Positions 62,203-64,000 of a stretch of 64,000 bases of DNA are shown piece by piece (the stretch's first letter is position 1; each line of letters starts with the position of its first letter). The position numbers and the translations under genes are program-made. Under the pieces are notes generated by a model. The model had not been told where the DNA came from. It ran no database searches and was given only the letters and a program-made list of their open reading frames with translations. This stretch comes from Hippopus hippopus (Eukaryota > Mollusca > Bivalvia > Cardiida > Cardiidae), in contig OX328101.1 in NCBI GenBank assembly GCA_946811185.2, positions 23,978,122-24,042,121 of the forward strand. Reading direction: 5' to 3'.

Positions 62203-62425
62203 ATACGATGAGTCTTTTTCCCAGCAACAAGCACTGTGTAATCGCAATGTTTCGGTATATAGTAATTATAGTACAAGGTGGAAATCTTCGTTCTATTTAT
62301 CTAGCAGTTGAAGGGCTGATTAATCGACTGATTTCAGATACATTGCCGCTTCATACACGGAAAAAGATGGGACAAGGCTAAACATAACGACAAACACTGA
62401 TAACTGAGAGTTTTTGCAAGCTAAA

Positions 62426-62635
62426 ATGGGCTGCAAAAACATGCTCGACCGTTCCAACAGAGTGGGTTCAATTAAAGGCAGTGACGAAGATTATACTCCA
62501 ATCTGGGCAGTGAGCGATGACCTCGGTTTGTTCCGTAAATGTCCGTCCAGAATGCTACAGCTCACGATCCTGATTCTCGTCCCATGCGCACTTCTCATCG
62601 GACGCTGTATTGCGATTATCATCACGGACACACAG
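62426..62635 (+). CDS. Possible first exon of a type II membrane protein
   Basis: 70 codons from ATG (AAAATGGG) to donor ACACAG|GTAAAG, phase 0. Residues 1-42 are polar (GSDEDYTPIWAVSDD). Residues about 43-67 are hydrophobic (MLQLTILILVPCALLIGR, CIAIIIT), fitting a signal anchor. No second exon is found before the window edge. Family not recognised. Confidence 0.4.
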
Positions 62636-62803
62636 GTAAAGGGAAATAACTCAGTCAAAGCGAGTTAACTCTTTACCAGTCGACAAACTATAACTCGTCC
62701 ACATTGAAAGCATTTTCATGCCAAAGACATGTGGACCATGCAATGAGAAGAAAAGAAAAAGGGAAGAATTTAATGTGGTAAAAATAAGGAAATGCTGGTC
62801 GTT

Positions 62804-62870
62804 CAATCTCTCTCTCTCTCTCTCTGTCACTCTGCCTCTGTATCTCTCTGTCTCTCTGTCTCTCTCTCAC
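62804..62870. repeat. CT microsatellite
   Basis: Imperfect (CT)n with CTCTGT units. Confidence 0.95.
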
Positions 62871-63330
62871 GTCGAAATAAGCAAAAGATTAATGGCAAAA
62901 TAATAATTTGGGTCCACAGTAACTACCTATACGGAAAACTCTGTCAAAATACTGAAAACGCCAATTTCATCAAAAATGTACATATATGCATATACATGCA
63001 TTTTGTTCTAATTCTTGAAAAAAAAAAAAAGAGAGAGAAACCAAGTGGTTCGAGTAATGATACATTTTTCTTTTGGTGCAAAGACTTCGCAAATGGAGAA
63101 AATATCAATTTTGAGAATTTTCTGCTTTGCCTTAATGATCTCAGAAGATGGTCAAATAATTCTTGGAAAATGCATAAAACTTTTTCGTATGAGAAGAAGA
63201 AAAAAAAAAAAAATTCAATTACAAGCACTTTATACTGTTGCTTTAATCTTCTCTGAAGTGGTTTCCAGCAAGGAGCAAAACGGTTTCTACAGGATGCAAC
63301 GAGCTGAAAAAAAAGCCTTCGAAAAAGATT

Positions 63331-63593
63331 TGAGCCATGCTCTGTGAAAAAGGGGCTTAATGCATCTGCGAAAAGTATCGACCCAGGTCAGCCTGCGCAG
63401 TCCGCGCAGGCTGACCTGGGCCGAAACTTTTCGCTAGTGGTCAATTTTCTGTATGCCCAAGGATCAGTCTATCTCATGATTAAGTTGGTTGTTAAAAAAA
63501 GTGGATATTATGGATCCATAGGTATGTGATGACTTGCTTGGTACCATGGATCACGGAGATGCATTTAGCCCCCTTTTGTCAACATGGCTCATT
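63331..63593. repeat. P2 MITE, nearly complete
   Basis: TGAGCCATGCTCTGTGAAAA left, CAGGTCAGCCTGCGCAGTCC core, inverted CAACATGGCTCATTT right. Confidence 0.8.
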
Positions 63594-63700
63594 TATTAAC
63601 CCATAAGGTGCTAAAAAATTTAAATGAAACCTGCAAGCCGATAGTAAAAACCCAAATAATGTTATTTCAGAGTTACTTTTTGGAAGAAAATATCTCCTTA

Positions 63701-63768
63701 TCGGACAGTGTAGAACCGAGATCAGACTGCACGTTCTGTGCAGTCTGATCTTGATCTTCACTATCCGC
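63701..63768. repeat. P1 MITE copy
   Basis: CGGACAGTGTAGAACCGAG, core GATCAGACTGCACGTTC and complement. Confidence 0.75.
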
Positions 63769-64000
63769 AAAAGGCCCTCGAGTCGCTCTCAGCAGCCTAA
63801 CAGCTAATCACTTTTGTAGTAACAGATAACTTCATAGCCACAAGCTCGGAGAACGTTGGCAAATTATATTTTTTTAAACTTTTTTTTTTCCATCTGGCCC
63901 GGGGCCATATTCACCAGCCATTCTTTAACGTAATTCGAAGACAAGCCATCTGATTGGCAGAGACTGAATGTCTCAGCCAATAAGATGGTGGTCTTGCAAT

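Overview
This window looks like nuclear DNA of an animal, most likely a bivalve mollusc. The reasons are AT-rich non-coding DNA, split genes with GT..AG introns, tRNA-derived SINEs ending in CAATCAATCA, many palindromic MITEs and long microsatellites. A dreissenid-like bivalve is my guess from the repeat style, not a demonstrated assignment.

Host layer. Two paralogous two-exon genes on the + strand each encode a signal peptide with a cysteine-rich PAN/apple-like segment, then a Link-like C-terminal exon. Gene 1 is 7542-7869 + 11078-11349; gene 2 is 35506-35833 + 40293-40558. On the minus strand there is a sushi exon (51556-51756), a transmembrane exon (50671-50897) and a Tyr-rich terminal exon (47990-48230) with a poly(A) signal. 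A possible signal-anchor first exon lies at 62426-62635. Broken non-LTR retrotransposon pieces occupy about 13.7-17.9 kb. The rest is MITEs, SINEs and simple repeats.

Centrepiece. Positions 17858-33920 hold a 16.06-kb Polinton/Maverick-class (adintovirus-like) element. It has 1.35-1.53 kb terminal inverted repeats starting 5'-AG and a candidate 6-bp target duplication with one mismatch. It carries an adenain-type protease, a double-jelly-roll-type major capsid gene, a minor capsid candidate, small basic and membrane virion-type proteins, a DDE integrase with chromodomain, and an A32/FtsK-like packaging ATPase. I see no protein-primed DNA polymerase B and no room for one. On the + strand there is a protein with two [domain + zinc knuckle] units and a nuclear localisation signal.

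Most unusual signal. Nine copies of a 16-nt hairpin (6-bp stem, UUUC loop), matching the metazoan histone-mRNA 3' stem-loop, lie in the element. Seven sit downstream of gene stop codons and two within the outer TIRs, always in the orientation of the nearby transcripts. Six are followed exactly 9 nt later by a CAAGAAAGAG-like element resembling the histone downstream (U7-binding) element. Other element genes carry ordinary AATAAA signals. This suggests that a subset of element genes uses replication-dependent-histone-type 3' ends, possibly tying expression to S phase.

State of the element. Five coding lesions are visible: two in-frame TAG codons and three 1-nt frame changes, one of them at a T TTA AAG heptamer. 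The outer TIRs are nearly identical. So this is a young insertion with damaged or recoded genes.
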